From: Vicugna pacos
Lineage: Eukaryota; Chordata; Mammalia; Artiodactyla; Camelidae
Reading direction: 5' to 3'
Assembly (NCBI RefSeq): GCF_048564905.1
Contig: NC_132998.1
Coordinates: 12,367,984-12,431,983 of the forward strand
Length of the DNA: 64,000 nt
Each line of letters begins with the position of its first letter. Positions within the stretch are counted from its first letter, which is position 1. The notes beneath the pieces are model-generated. The model saw nothing but the letters and a program-made list of their open reading frames with translations, was not told the origin of the DNA and did not search any database. Position numbers and translations under genes: made by a program. Positions 43,385 to 54,827 of this stretch are shown piece by piece.

Positions 43385-43640
43385 TCAGTTCAATACAACG
43401 TTTATTAAGTGCCTACTTTATGATAGGCTTTGTGGCAGAAGCTGGGGACACAAAGATGAACAAGATCTGGTCTCTGCCCTCAAAGAGCTCAGACTTCAGT
43501 AGGCTAAGGGGGGAGAAAGGTGATACAATATGATAACAACTATTCTAAATTATTCTTGGCAAAGTGGGATAAAACTTGAAAGTGGAGCTGGGCCATTAAA
43601 GATGAGGAGAACTTTTGCCAGGAAAACAAGAATGGGAAGG
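43385..43640 (-). repeat. L2 LINE 3' fragment
   Basis: CAACGTTTATTAAGTGCCTAC, GGGGACACAAAGATGAACAAGA, CTGCCCTCAAAGAGCTCAGACT is a clear antisense L2 3' end. Confidence 0.7.
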
Positions 43641-44439
43641 TATTATGGTTTAGAAGAGATGTGAGTATATGAACGATATCAGTTCTGGCTTGATGCAGAC
43701 TAAAATAACCTGAGACAAACTAGAAAAATTGTGGCTTTGTGGTTTTTGTTTTTGTTTTTCCTTTAAAACATAGTTGAGCTTCTAAGAAAGGGACACAAAA
43801 GACACAAAGGAACTTAAAACTAGGGAAAGCAGAACATCTGATGCAATAACTGGAGGGACAAGGGGAATATAACCTAAGGACTTGGAGTTTTAATGCTGAC
43901 AGGAGACAAGACTGTGGCCCCGTGCAGGAAGCGGGAACTGAGACCTCCAACTACAGCCAAGAACTAGAAAGAGCAGCAGTCTTAGTGAAAGTGGGGAAAC
44001 TATCAAAAATTCACTCAGTTGGCAAAGGAGAAAGCCACGGAAGTCTGAATGCTTGTGGGGTCAGGATGTTCTTGAGAACTTTCTCAAAATCTGGGCCCAC
44101 GCTTCATGTGAATTTGAGAACATAAGTATATGCTTCCTGTGTGGTCTGGGAAACAACACAACCCCCAACCCCTTCCAAGAGTAAGAACTTGCAGGAAAAT
44201 TAGTCTCATATCAGTTACCTATGGGACTGCTCTGGAGAGACAAATATATGATGATGCAGACAGTGTGGGATTCGTACACCACCACCACCCACCAAATAAA
44301 AAAGCTCCAAAAAATCACCCCAAACTTGCAACACATATAACAAAATATTAGTATCTGATATGTATAATTAAAGAAATAACAAAGACAACCCAATAGCAAG
44401 AAAAAAGGGAAGCAGAGCAGGGAGCAAAAGATATGAAGG

Positions 44440-44755
44440 CGATTCCTAGAAGGTGAATATGCCAATGGATAGTCAATAAAAAGGTGATTAACCTTACTGG
44501 AAATCAATGACATGTTAGTAAATTAAAATGAATAGAAATCACTGCACACCAACAGAATGAGGAAACATTGCCTGTGAGAGTAAAACTGACATAACCACTT
44601 TGGAAAGCAACTTAACAATAACTAGTAAAGCTAAATACCAGTAATTCATCTTTTGTACATGGGCCCAAGAAAACGTACAAGGACACTCACTACATTGCTA
44701 TTTTGTAATAGGGAAGAGTGGAAGTGACTCAGTGACCTTTCACTAGAGGAATGGA
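44440..44755 (+). repeat. old L1 (L1M-like) ORF2/3' fragment
   Basis: ATGCCAATGGATAGTCAATAA, CACTGCACACCAACAGAATG, ACCACTTTGGAAAGCAAC, GCCCAAGAAAACGTACAAGG correspond to the L1 ORF2 C-terminal end but are much decayed. Confidence 0.6.
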
Positions 44756-44756
44756 A

Positions 44757-44829
44757 TAATCCCCAGTACCTCCTCCAAAAACTAAATAAATAAGTAAACA
44801 TAATTACCTCCCCCCACCAAAAAAAAAAA
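44757..44829 (+). mobile_element. 5'-truncated camelid SINE
   Basis: Only the 3' half remains: CCCCAGTACCTCC, then AAATAAATAAGTAAACATAA and TTACCTCCCCCCACC plus an A tail. A younger L1 is inserted right behind the tail. Confidence 0.75.
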
Positions 44830-44836
44830 TGTTTTT

Positions 44837-46653
44837 AATCCCTTTTAAAATCGCATCAAAAAAAAAATACTTAGGAATAAACCTGACCAAAGAGGTGAAA
44901 GACTTACATGCTGAGAACTATAAAAGACTGATAAAGGAAACTAAAGATGATTCAAATAAATAGAAAGATATCCCATGCTCTTGGATTAGAAGAATTAATA
45001 TTGTTAAAATGGCCATACTGCCCAAAGCAATCTACAGGTTTAATACAGTCCCTATCAAATTACCCAGGACATAATAACTCGAACAAATAATCCTAAAATT
45101 TGTATGGAACCATAAAAGACCCAAAATTGCCAAAGCAATCCTGGGGAAAAAGAACAAAGCTGGAGGCATAACCCTCCCAGACTTCATTAAATACTTAAAA
45201 GCTACAGTAATCAAAATAGTGTGTTACAGTACAAAAAAAAAGACAGGGATCAATGGAACAGAATAGAGAGCCCAGAAATAAACCCACACACCTACAGTCA
45301 ATTAATCTTTAACCAAGGAGGCAAGAATATATAACGGAGAAAAGACCACCTCTTTGACAAGTGGTATTGGGGGAGGTGGACGGCAGCATGTACCATCAAT
45401 TAAGTTAGAACACTCTCTCACACACACAAAAATAAACTCAAAATGGCTTAAAGACTTCAATATAAGACATGACACCATAAAACTAGAAAAGAACAGGTAA
45501 AACATTCTCTGACATAAATCATACCAATGTTTTCTTAGGTCAATCTCCCAAGGCAATAGAGATAAAAGCAAAAATAAACAAATGGGGCCTAATCAAACAT
45601 AAGCTTCTGCATAGCAAAATAAACCATAAATAAAAAAAACCTACAGACTGGGAGAAAATATTTACAAACAATGTGACCAACAAGGGCTTAATTTTCAAAA
45701 TATACAAACAGCTCATACAACTCAATAACAAAAAACAAACTACCCAATCAGAAAATAGGCAAAAGACCTAAATAGGCTTTTCTCCAAGGAAGACTACATA
45801 TGGCTAATATGTACATGAAAAGATGCTCAACATCGCTAATTATTAGAGAAATGTAAATCAAAACCACAATGAAGTACCACCTCACACCTATCAGAATGGC
45901 CATCATCAAAAAATCTACAAATAACAAATGCTGGAGGGGGTGTGGAGAAAAGGGAACCCTGCACTGTTGGTGGGAATATAAACTGGTGTCGCCACTATGG
46001 AAAATAATACGGAGGTTCCTTAAAAAACTAAAAACAGAGTTGCCATATGATCCAGCAATCCCACTCCTGGGCATATATCCAGAGAAAACTAACTCAAAAA
46101 GATACATGCACCCAATGTTCATAGCAGCATTATTTACAATAGCCAAGACATGGAAGCAACCTAAATGTCCATGGACAGATGAACAGATAGAGGATACTAC
46201 TCAGCCATAAAGGAGAATGAAATAATGCCATCTGCAGCAACATGGATGGACCTGGAAACTATTGTACTAAGTGAAGTAAGCCAGAAAGAGAAAGACAAAT
46301 ACCTTATGATATTACTTATATGTGGAATCTAAAATATAACACAAATGAACTTACGAAACAGACTCACAGACAGAAAACAAACTTACGGTTACCAAAGGCG
46401 AAAGGGTTGGGAAGAGGGATAAATTAGGAATTTGGGATTAGCAAAACAAACTACTGTATAAAATAATAGATAAACAAGGTCCTGTATGGTACAGGGAACT
46501 ATATTCAATATCCTGTAATAAGCCATAATGGAAAAGAATATGAAAAAGAACATGTGTGTATATATATACATATGTGTAACAATTACTTTGCTGTATGCCA
46601 GAAATGAACACAATGTCATAAATCAACTACACTTCAATAAAAAAATAAAATTT
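44837..46653 (+). mobile_element. 5'-truncated L1, 1.8 kb, ORF2 end and 3'UTR
   Basis: It holds the ORF2 C-terminal part (for example TGGCCATACTGCCCAAAGCA, TGGAGAAAAGGGAACCCTGC, GCAATCCCACTCCTGGGC) and the cetartiodactyl L1 3'UTR ending ACTTCAATAAAAAAATAAAA. A perfect 12-bp duplication AAAAATGTTTTT flanks it (44825-44836, 46654-46665). The ORF2 frame is interrupted several times; the longest open piece is 45869-46210. Confidence 0.9.
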
Positions 46654-46898
46654 AAAAATGTTTTTCAAGATTTATTACAAAGAATAGGTTCACATGGTTA
46701 TGGAGGTGAGAAATCCCAGGATCTGCAGTCAGTAAGCTGGAGACTCAGGAACGCTGATGGTATGGTTTCAACCTGAACCCAGCGGCCTGACAACTAGGAA
46801 AGCCGATAGTGTAAGTTACAGTCCAAGTCTGAAGGTAGGGGAAGACCAGCATCGCAGCTCAGAGACAATCAAGTAAACAGAAGGAATGTCCTCTAACT

Positions 46899-47338
46899 CC
46901 ACCTTTTTAAAAAAATTAAAGTATTGTTGATTTACAATGTTGTATCAGTTTCAGGTACACAACATAGCAAAAATTCAATAGATAATACTCCATTTAACAT
47001 CACCATAAAATATTAACTATATTCCCAGTGTTATATAAATATATCCTTGTAGCCTATTTATTTTTTACATACTAGTTTGTACCTCTAAATCTCCTACCCT
47101 TATCTTGTCTTGCCCCATCCCTCTTCCCACTGGTAACCACTAGTTTGTTCTATCTGTGAGTCTGTTTCTGTTTTGTTAAATTTATATTTTTAGGTTCCAC
47201 ATACAAGTGATATCATGTGGTATTTGTCTTTCTCTGTCTTATTTCACTAAGCATAATACCCTCCAAGCCCATCCATATTGTTGCAAATGGCAACTTTTCA
47301 TTCTTTATGGCTGAATAATATTACCTTGTGTGTGTGTG

Positions 47339-47379
<41 letters not shown>

Positions 47380-47636
47380 ACATACCACATCTTTATCTGT
47401 TCATTTATTGATAGACACTTAGGTTGCTTCATATCTTGGCTATTGTAAATAATGCTGCTATGGACATTGGGATGCATATATCTTTTTGTATTAGTTTTTT
47501 CATTTTCTTCAGATATAGACCAGGAGTGGAATTGCTGGATCATACAGTAGTTCTATTTTTAGTTTTTTGAGGAACCTCCGTACTGTTTTCCATAATGGCT
47601 GCACTAATTTAAATTCCCACCAACAGTGTAGTAGGA
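46899..47636 (-). mobile_element. L1 LINE, antisense, 5'-truncated
   Basis: Antisense 3'UTR first (AGTATTGTTGATTTACAATG, CAGTTTCAGGTACACAACAT), then antisense ORF2 end (TTCTTTATGGCTGAATAATA, CTTGGCTATTGTAAATAATG, GGATTGGAATTGCTGG-type). It contains the TG/CA microsatellite, which has grown within the L1 sequence. Confidence 0.85.
47326..47388 (+). repeat. (TG)n-TATATATA-(CA)n microsatellite
   Basis: About seven TG units, a TATATATA centre and some 15 CA units form a near-perfect palindrome inside the antisense L1. Confidence 0.9.
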
Positions 47637-48019
47637 TTCATCCAGAAATACTCTCTCAGATGCACCAGGAATATTGCCTAACCAACTAACTGGGCCTTCA
47701 GTGGCCAAGTTGACACACAAAGTTAACCAGCGCAATGGATAAATAATCAGAAACATAATGTTGAGTGAAAAAGGCAAAGTGCAAAAGAACATATCCCATT
47801 TGATGCAACTAACATTACTTTTTTGACCCAAAAATAATATTAAGGGTACTTCTAATAGTAAAGAAATATACAGCAACTGAAAGATGGCTAGTGCTTATCT
47901 TTGTGGAGGGAGGATGTGGATATGGTATCATACTTTATTTTTGGCGCTCTTCAATAAGTTTGGAATAACTCTTAATTTAAAAAAATTTAAGTAAAAACAA
48001 GTATGTGACATTTTTTCAG

Positions 48020-48230
48020 GTAAATATTATCTGTTGGAGTTGGATCAGAGTGGCAGGAGATGAGAATAAGAAGGTGGCTTGGGGCCAGATTGTGAAAAGC
48101 CTTGAAGAGTTAAATTTTAGCTGGTAGGTCATGGGAGCCACAAAGGTTTACAGCAGCAAGATGAGTCTTCTAAAAGCAGTTGTAGAGGGCTATCCAAGGA
48201 GTCGGGACCTGACCTCAGAAAGGTATGGGA
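48020..48230 (-). repeat. L2 LINE fragment
   Basis: GGGGCCAGATTGTGAAAAGC, CCTTGAAGAGTTAAATTTTAG, ATGGGAGCCACAAAGG match antisense L2. Confidence 0.55.
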
Positions 48231-49149
48231 AGTCGTTTTGTTTTTTTAAGAGGGCGCCTATGAATTGGCACAGGCCAATGCAAAGTCAGGTTACACAGTA
48301 CGGTTATCTGTACCACCTTCACCTCAGCCATCAGCATACGGCTCTGTTTTTCCTTCTAGTTCAGTAACGTCTCTCGTAGGGCAGGCCTCACCAAGAAGAG
48401 TTTAGTCACAAGCCCTAAGCCTATAAAAGTAGATTTGGAATCTGCCTTCACTCAAATGACTGTTCTATGAAAGCCTTTTAGGAAACAATACCAAATCTTT
48501 AGGCAGGAACATGGCTTTGTTGGTGATAACAAATTATAAGGAATTGGCTCATGCAGTTATGGAGGTATTCCTTGTTGTGGCTCTTAGTAGTCTGCCTGGT
48601 CTCTTTCCTTCACTATCCTCTCTCTCCAGTAAGGTTCCCAGGACAAGCTATAGCACTGCTACCAAAGCTGATCCTGACTAACACAGGGTGAGGAGAGCTT
48701 TGGTGTCCCAGGCCTTGCCCATTACTATTTCTCTCCTGAGTCTTTGACCTCTGAACAGTTGAAGAGACCGGAGAAAAGGGACTTCAATCAATATATATTA
48801 TATTTCTTTATGTACATATAAATACATTGAAAATGGTAGGAAGAATACACCAAACTGGTAACATGGGTAATTTCTGTGTAGGGAAATAGGAAGGTCGGGG
48901 GTGGGGAGTGACAAGGGGTACTTTTACTTATCTGTATTTTAAAATATTTTACATTGAAAATATATTCATGTATTGAGTCCAGACCTTAAGAAGCTTATAG
49001 ACTTGTAGATATGATAAAAATGAACTTTTTTTTCTTAAAAAGTAAAAACTTTTTGAAATAAGTGTGGCAATATGTTCCTAACAGTTAAAACTGAGGGATG
49101 GGTATATGGGTTTTATCTGCAAATTCCTTCAGCTTTTGTGTATGTTTCT

Positions 49150-49555
49150 AACAAAAAATATTTTTATTATAAAAGCTATATATGCTCATTGTAAAAAATA
49201 CAATTCATTAAGCACATGACATCACCATTTACCCTAATCACTATTAACATTTTGATATATAGCCTTCTAGAACCACTTACCAGATAACCAAAAGCGTACA
49301 AATGTGTTTCTTTTAAGACAAAAAAAATGAGATCATACTATACACATTCTGCTGGTTTTGACTGATTAACATTCCACTTTATGGGTATACCATTATTTGT
49401 TAATTAATACTTGAACTCATTTAAAGTTCTTTACTATTAACATAGCACTGCAAATAATAACCTTGTATGAATACGTTGTACAGTTGTGTGAATATTTCTA
49501 AGGGTTAGAGTCTCAGCAGTGAAATAAACTAAGTAAGAGGGTATAAACACTTTAA
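49150..49555 (-). repeat. old L1 3' region (L1M-like)
   Basis: ATTATAAAAGCTATATATGCTC, TGAGATCATACTATACACATT, GGGTATACCATTATTTG, ATAACCTTGTATGAATACG are antisense L1M landmarks. Confidence 0.6.
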
Positions 49556-49560
49556 CCATT

Positions 49561-50095
49561 TGCAGCAACATGGATGGACCTAGAGATTATCATACTAAGT
49601 GAAGTCAGTCAGAAAGAGAAAGACAAGGAGGGAGATTAGAGTACATGCCTAGCATGTATGAGGTCCTGGGTTCAATCCCCAGTACCGCCATTAAAAAACA
49701 AAAACCTAATTACTTCCCCCTCCAAAAAAATAAAGAAAAAAAAAAAGACAAATACCATACAATATCACTTATATGTGGAATCTAGAATAATGACACAAAC
49801 GAACTTATTTACAAAACAGAAACAGAATCACAGACACAGAAAACAAACTTATGCTTACCAAAGGGTAAAGGGATGGGGTGGGACAAATTAGGAGTTTGGG
49901 ATTAGCAGATACAAACTATTATATATAAAATAGATAAAACACAAGGTCTTACTGTATAGCACAGGGAACTATATTCAAGAGCTTGTAATAACCTATAATG
50001 AAAAAGAATATATATATATGACTACTGAATTACTATGCTGCACACCAGAAACTAACACAGCATTGTAAATCCAACTATACTTCAAATTCTTAAAA
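49561..50095 (+). mobile_element. L1 3' end with a SINE inserted in it
   Basis: GCAGCAACATGGATGGACC to AAAGACAA, then (after the SINE at 49627-49743) AAAGACAAATACC on to ACACCAGAAACTAACACAG. It is the same 3' segment as in the copy ending at 46653. Confidence 0.85.
49627..49743 (+). mobile_element. camelid SINE inserted in L1, A box region lost
   Basis: Starts GAGGGAGATTAGAGTACATG, then CCTAGCATG, GGTTCAATCCCCAG and CCTAATTACTTCCCCC with an A tail. An 8-bp duplication AAAGACAA flanks it (49619-49626, 49744-49751). The usual GGTATAGCTCAAGTGG (pol III A box) is missing or reduced, the B box is kept. Confidence 0.85.
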
Positions 50096-50269
50096 AATCA
50101 CCGTAATTTTTTTGTTAGAAAAAGACACTTGTATTGCCATTAACAAGAGATTGCCCTGTATTATTTAAATATTAAAAGTGCTGTGAAATGGGTGGGTGCT
50201 ATGGAGTTCAAAAGAGATCTTAAATATCACAAAGAATCTGACCTTGATGCAGCAGCCAGTGGTTCTCAT

Positions 50270-50690
50270 CTCTATAAAAAGCCTAATAATTTTTTTTCCC
50301 TTGCGAAGGCATTTAAGGGCATACATTTCCTGACACTACTTTGGGCTGTGTCCTGCAGTTTTGTATGAAATATTGTTTTATTGCTTTAAAGAAAGTTAAA
50401 AAATTATTTCACTTTTGGTTTTTCTCTTTGAGGGTTGCCTAGGAATATTTTATTTCCAAGTAGTTGAGACTGTCATCATTTATTTATAGTTTTACTGGAT
50501 GTGATCAGAAAATGCAATCTGTAAAATTTGTGCAATCTGTAAAATTCCTACTTTTAAATTTGTTAAAACAATTTTTTGGAGTAGTCAAATACAGGGTTTA
50601 TAAGTGTTCTATGGATAATCACAGAAAATTATCTATTCTGTATTTATTATATATACATGATTTGCTTTACTCCAAGTAGGCTGATATAAA
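50270..50690 (-). repeat. old L1 ORF2 fragment
   Basis: GGGCTGTGTCCTGCAGTTTTG, TTCTCTTTGAGGGTTGCC, GGATGTGATCAGAAAATGC, AGTGTTCTATGGATAATC correspond to antisense L1 ORF2. Confidence 0.6.
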
Positions 50691-50815
50691 TGTTAGTTAC
50701 ATCTAAAACATACTTCACAGCAACATCCAGACTGATGTTTGACAAACAACTTGGCACCACAGCCTAGCCAAGTTGAAACAAAATTAACCATCATCTCAAC
50801 ACCACAGCAAAAGAT
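50691..50815 (-). repeat. LTR-type fossil fragment, same family as 46666-47745
   Basis: CATCCAGACTGATGTTTGAC, TAGCCAAGTTGAAACAAAA and TTAACCATCATC resemble one end of the LTR split at 46.7-47.7 kb. Only a fragment remains; old. Confidence 0.45.
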
Positions 50816-51349
50816 GACCAAGTGTGAATGGATTATTTCTAAACCACCTACTTTATGTAACGGATATTTGTTAACACGCCCTTTACTATCCTTAAGTGCA
50901 ACTAATAGATATTTAACTTACCTAATACATACATAATTTTTAAAAATCAGCATAATGCCCTAACAGTAATATAAAGAATTTTTTAAAAAGAATTTATAAT
51001 GAAATTATATCCCATATATAGCACTATAGTAGCACTCAGTCCTTGTACTTCTGTGTATTCACCATGAATACAATGGCTGCAAATGCAGACTGATACAACT
51101 GTGCGGTGTCAGAGACTCAAATACCAGGAAACAGGCTCTGCCATCAATGCCATGGTTTTTTGAAATGGTGAACAGAAGTTCTAAATAAAACAAAACCAAT
51201 ATACAATCTTCCCTCCACTCATACAGATGCATGCCTAAAGAATTCAAAGTACACTAAAACTGCAAAAACTACTGTGTTTATAGGTAAGAGTGAAGTTACA
51301 GGCTCAGCTAATTATAAATTGTTTTTGCACTTACTTGAATATTTGTGGG

Positions 51350-51542
51350 GACATTTGATAGTTGTGCAGGACTTGGGACAATCTGTTGTGCAAGACTATC
51401 CTAGGCATTGCAAGAAGTCTAGCATCCTTGGCCTTCACCTACCAAATGCTAGAGATGCTTCTCAATCATTGTGACAATCAAAATACTTTCACCTCTGCTG
51501 TGTATTGGAGGGGGTGCCACTTCTGCTGAGAACCACTATAAA
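51350..51542 (+). mobile_element. MER5A-like hAT element
   Basis: GATAGTTGTGCAGGACTTGG, TGTTGTGCAAGACTATCC, GCATCCTTGGCCTTCACC, AAATGCTAGAGATGC and the terminal TGAGAACCACT fit MER5A. Confidence 0.72.
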
Positions 51543-51759
51543 AATAACAGGAGGCCACCAAAAGTACTTTTTCTTCCCTCAACTTATTCTTTGAGAAATT
51601 GAAAGAAAAAAAAAGAAAAAAAAAAAAGAATGCTACATGCTCTCATATTTCCAATACTTAGAATTAATACCTCTAAATTTTGCCTTACTTCAAAATCTTA
51701 TTTGTAAAAGAAATAAAAAACCCTCCCCCACAAAAATTTTTTTAAAAATATACTATACT

Positions 51760-51955
51760 CCTGGCTTAATTATCTCATTTAATCTCAAATCAATCTTTTA
51801 CATTTGGAACTATCATTTTTTTATCCTCACTTGACAGAGGTAAACAGAGGAGCTATAAGTAACTGGCCTACTGCAATAGAGCTATAATGGTGGAGCCAGG
51901 ATACCAACACTGAACACTTAACTACTTTCTGTATTGCTAAAACCACTGAGTGCCT
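51760..51955 (-). repeat. MIR fragment
   Basis: ATCCTCACTTGACAGAGG, TAAACAGAGGAGCTATAAGTAA, TGGTGGAGCCAGGATACC match antisense MIR. Confidence 0.6.
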
Positions 51956-51959
51956 ACAA

Positions 51960-52500
51960 TAATCTAGGGGGAACATACAGAATAAGAAAGCAGGCCAAGA
52001 ACAAAACTTTGAAGTACATCAGTGGGCAGAGAAATCTGCAAAGGAAATCAAAAGAAAAAGTTAAAGCGGTAGAAGGAACAAGATAGTGGTCAAAGTAGAG
52101 CTTCAGTGCAGCACAGAAACAGAAGAGGACTGAAATCAGAGTGGGTGCAGCACAGTAAAAGCGATGTGAACCACGAGTTTCAATGGAGTAGTGGAGGTAG
52201 GAGGGAAGTGACATCATGAAAGACTTCTTAAATAATCTTGAGTAGTTTGTTTTGGTAGGGAGTGGGAAGACTTAAGCAAGTTTATATACTAAGAAGAGGG
52301 TGAGTTAGAGAGATAACTAATCGAACAAGGTCTGGAGTTCAGAAGGGTAAGGAAGGAGGCAGGGGAGTTGTTCAGGGGATCAGCTAAGGGCTTAGGCTGG
52401 ACAGGGAAACACTTTTGGCAAAGGAGCTGACAGATTGGAGACAGACAGAAGGAATCCAAAGATTCAAAGTCTCCAGTTCTAGGACAGAGTGAAAATGATA
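51960..52500 (-). repeat. L2 LINE fragment
   Basis: CTAGGGGGAACATACAGAA, GGAAATCAAAAGAAAAAG, and GTAGTGGAGGTAGGAGGGAA fit antisense L2, strongly diverged. Confidence 0.4.
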
Positions 52501-53437
52501 ATATATGAAAGCTCCTCAAAAAGGACTGAATTTACACTGTTTGGAAGTGACACTAAGGAGCTGGGAGAATGACGATCCTACTGTACAGCCAGTTAGAAGG
52601 CAGAGAAGGCAGTGCAGTCCTTGGTTAACACACCAAGAGGAGGGGAGTAAAAGGGTTGAGAATACAGGAAAGCTGAATTTTTTTAACCATGGAAAAGGGC
52701 TTTCTGGTGACAAAGGTCAGAGCAGTGTGCACATAAGAACATGAGAGGACATGTGTCCAAGAGGGTTGACATTTTGGGGGATCACCAACAATGACGTGAA
52801 CAAGGAAGCTTCAAAGCTCAAAATGAAATAATAGCAGAATATTTCTCTTTATAGTTGATTTTACCTTGAATACACCGTTTTCTTTCAAATTCTCTTCACA
52901 ACTCTGCAGTAAGACCTGCAGGTAGATTTCCTGTGCAGTGGCACAATGAGAAACTGACCCTTATGCTATTAACACTACACCCATTGTGCTTAAGGAGATG
53001 GGCTGCATTGCTATAGGCTGCCCAACAGCCCTACAATTTTGAGAACTATTCCTCCTCCACTTCGTGCAATTTGGGTAGAGCTATTAAACAAGGGTCTCTT
53101 CCTTCCTTGAATCAGAGATGCAATGTGACCATGCTGGCCCAGTGTACCCCATTACTTGAACACAGTAATTGGTCCAGGAATGGTCATTGACCAAAAAAGA
53201 GCTTTGGTCTTTACAGTCTTTTCAGGGGATTTATATAGATGCTGGGATAGTCTTTCCTCTGAGATCATGAGAGTTGACATTCCTGCTCCCCAAAATGCAT
53301 ATACCTCACTTCACAGGTGCTAAGAACTCAACATATGGAAATCCAGTCTGACTAGAAAACGCAGTCAAGGCCCCACCTCTGTGGTCCATACTCTATTGAA
53401 GTAGATAAAAACACCAAGACACAGACATGGCAAAGTA

Positions 53438-53443
53438 TTTAAT
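53438..53443 (-). terminator. COX14: COX14 poly(A) signal ATTAAA
   Basis: ATTAAA on the - strand, about 210 bases after the stop, the distance expected from the short human mRNA. Confidence 0.65.
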
Positions 53444-53652
53444 GTCTGTAGGTGGGCCTCACCCTCCCAATCCTGTTGCGATTCGATAGCCTCTCCAAAC
53501 TGGTAGTACCAGAGAAAACATGGGCACTTTTTCCCAGCAGAGTTCGAAAACCATTAAGGCCCGAGTTCTCTTGACTTTGAAGTGATTGCAGATGAGGTCT
53601 TTCCACAGCATGCCTCAGGCCTCTCTGCTCAAGGAAAAAAAGCCCCCCAGTT

Positions 53653-53826
53653 CTACAGGGCTCTTGAGGTCTTCTGTTCTTCTGCAGCCTGGCGCTGGGA
53701 GCTGCGCCGCTGGAAATAGTGGTAGGCTCGGACACTGCAGAGGTAGCCCCCATACACAGTGAGGAGCATCATGGAGGTGGAGAAGGTCTTGTAGCCAATG
53801 TCAGCTAGCTGCTTGGCAGTTGGCAT
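53653..53826 (-). CDS. COX14: cytochrome c oxidase assembly factor COX14, 57 aa, complete
   Basis: The frame gives [20 protein letters not shown] and continues [20 protein letters not shown] to QKTSRAL and TAG, 57 residues as in human. COX14 is a small inner-mitochondrial-membrane protein that binds newly made COX1 together with COA3 and is needed for complex IV assembly. Visible: one membrane span (about residues 15-37) and a basic then Gln/Glu-rich C-terminus. The start ATG lies nine bases after the splice acceptor. The last residues (SRAL) differ from human SGIM, but this end is variable. At 174 nt on the - strand, and mostly overlapped by an unrelated longer antisense frame, it is easily overlooked. 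Downstream neighbour of GPD1 on the same strand. Confidence 0.96.
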   Translation of the reverse strand: MPTAKQLADIGYKTFSTSMMLLTVYGGYLCSVRAYHYFQRRSSQRQAAEEQKTSRAL

Positions 53827-54683
53827 GTTGTCCCCTACAAAGACAGACTGGATTTAGGCCCAAGGATAAGGCCTCATCTGCCCAGCCCACTTCCCTGGTT
53901 AAGGCCATTCTATAACTTCTGCATCCTGCTTAGTCTGTCTGTACTCTATTCTGAATGGCTCCTACACGTACGCAGAGTCTCATACTGAAAGATATTGTTT
54001 GAGAACTCTGAGATTCAAAAGGACAAATAAAGTCTGCTTACAAGATACAGAAACACACCTGGAACCAGGTACAGCTGAATCACATCACAGCTAACACCTG
54101 GTTCTCCAAGTTTATGGAAGTGACAGGTATGAACCACCTGGAAAAGTTTTTAATTGGTACATTACTTTAGGCACACGCCAGTTTTCTGGCTAGCAGGGAA
54201 TTAATGAAGTAGCCAGGGATTAAAGATTAGAAGTGAATTATTCTCTCTAGGAAGATCAAATGAGAGCCTTCTAGGCAATATCCAATTCACTTCCCCTTAA
54301 AACAATCTTTTCACGGTGCTTAAGTTCCCAGGTTAGCCTTCAAGCATCTGTTTAAGTCATAATATACTTGAAATTGTGCCAACAGTATGTTTACATTATT
54401 CAATCAGACATAACTTTCTCCAGCATTAATTCTAAGTTCCAAACAACACCAAGAACCTATCCCAAGGGCTAAAAGAAACTTACGGAATCCCCAACAAATC
54501 GTTAACTCACATTTGCATGAGATAAATTACTTCTAATTGAATCATTCCCTGGATATTCTGAGCTAGGGAACAAGAAAGTTTTGAATGGGAATCTCTCATC
54601 TTGAACAAAACATTCCTCAATTTGGGACTATGACTATGTTCTTAAGCTCGTCTCTGCTGAGGGAATTAAAATCGAAAGACTGG

Positions 54684-54827
54684 GTTGGAGGGTATAGCTC
54701 AAGTGGTAGAGCTCATGCTTAGCATGCATGAGGTCCTGGGTTCAATCCCCAGTACCTCCATTAAAAAAATAATAATGGTAACTAAATAAAAATAAACCTA
54801 ATTACCTCCCCCCACCCCCCAAAAAAA
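54684..54827 (+). mobile_element. camelid tRNA-Ala SINE (vic-1 type), best preserved copy
   Basis: GGAGGGTATAGCTCAAGTGG (A box), GTAGAGCTCATGCTTAGCATG (tRNA-Ala AGC region), GGTTCAATCCCCAG (B box), CCTCCATTAAAAAAATAATA, then CCTAATTACCTCCCCCCAC and an A tail. A short AAAGACTG repeat occurs on both sides (about 54674 and 54858) but the fit is loose. Confidence 0.93.

Larger units (their letters stand above)
46666..47745 (-). mobile_element. LTR-type fossil (probably ERVL class) split by an L1
   Basis: Parts at 46666-46898 and 47637-47745 read as one old LTR in reverse (AGGTTCACATGGTTATGGAG and TCAGTAAGCTGGAGACTCAG on the left; GGCCAAGTTGACACACAA and GTTAACCAGCGC on the right). An antisense L1 sits between them. 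No internal region is present. It is broken and incomplete at its left edge. The family name is not certain. Confidence 0.5.
41261..53424. other. CERS5-COX14 intergenic region, no gene
   Basis: The two genes converge across about 12 kb. The interval is mostly repeats: MIR, a MaLR LTR, L2, a dense L1/SINE/LTR stack (44.4-47.7 kb), more L1, MER5A and L2. The longest open frames (for example 45869-46210) are L1 ORF2. Stretches 41.3-42.0, 43.65-44.4, 48.3-49.1 and 52.8-53.4 kb show nothing I can name, apart from a short LTR-like scrap at about 48535-48580. Confidence 0.75.
53425..53834 (-). other. COX14: COX14 last exon including 3'UTR
   Basis: On the - strand the acceptor TTTGTAG precedes GGGACAAC and the ATG. 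The exon holds nine 5'UTR bases, the whole coding region and about 230 bases of 3'UTR. The 3' end is inferred from ATTAAA at 53438-53443. Confidence 0.85.

Noticed and set aside
45748-46210. Overlapping open frames of 113 and 132 codons on both strands
   Set aside because: The + frame is L1 ORF2 C-terminal sequence and the - frame is its shadow; neither is a host gene.
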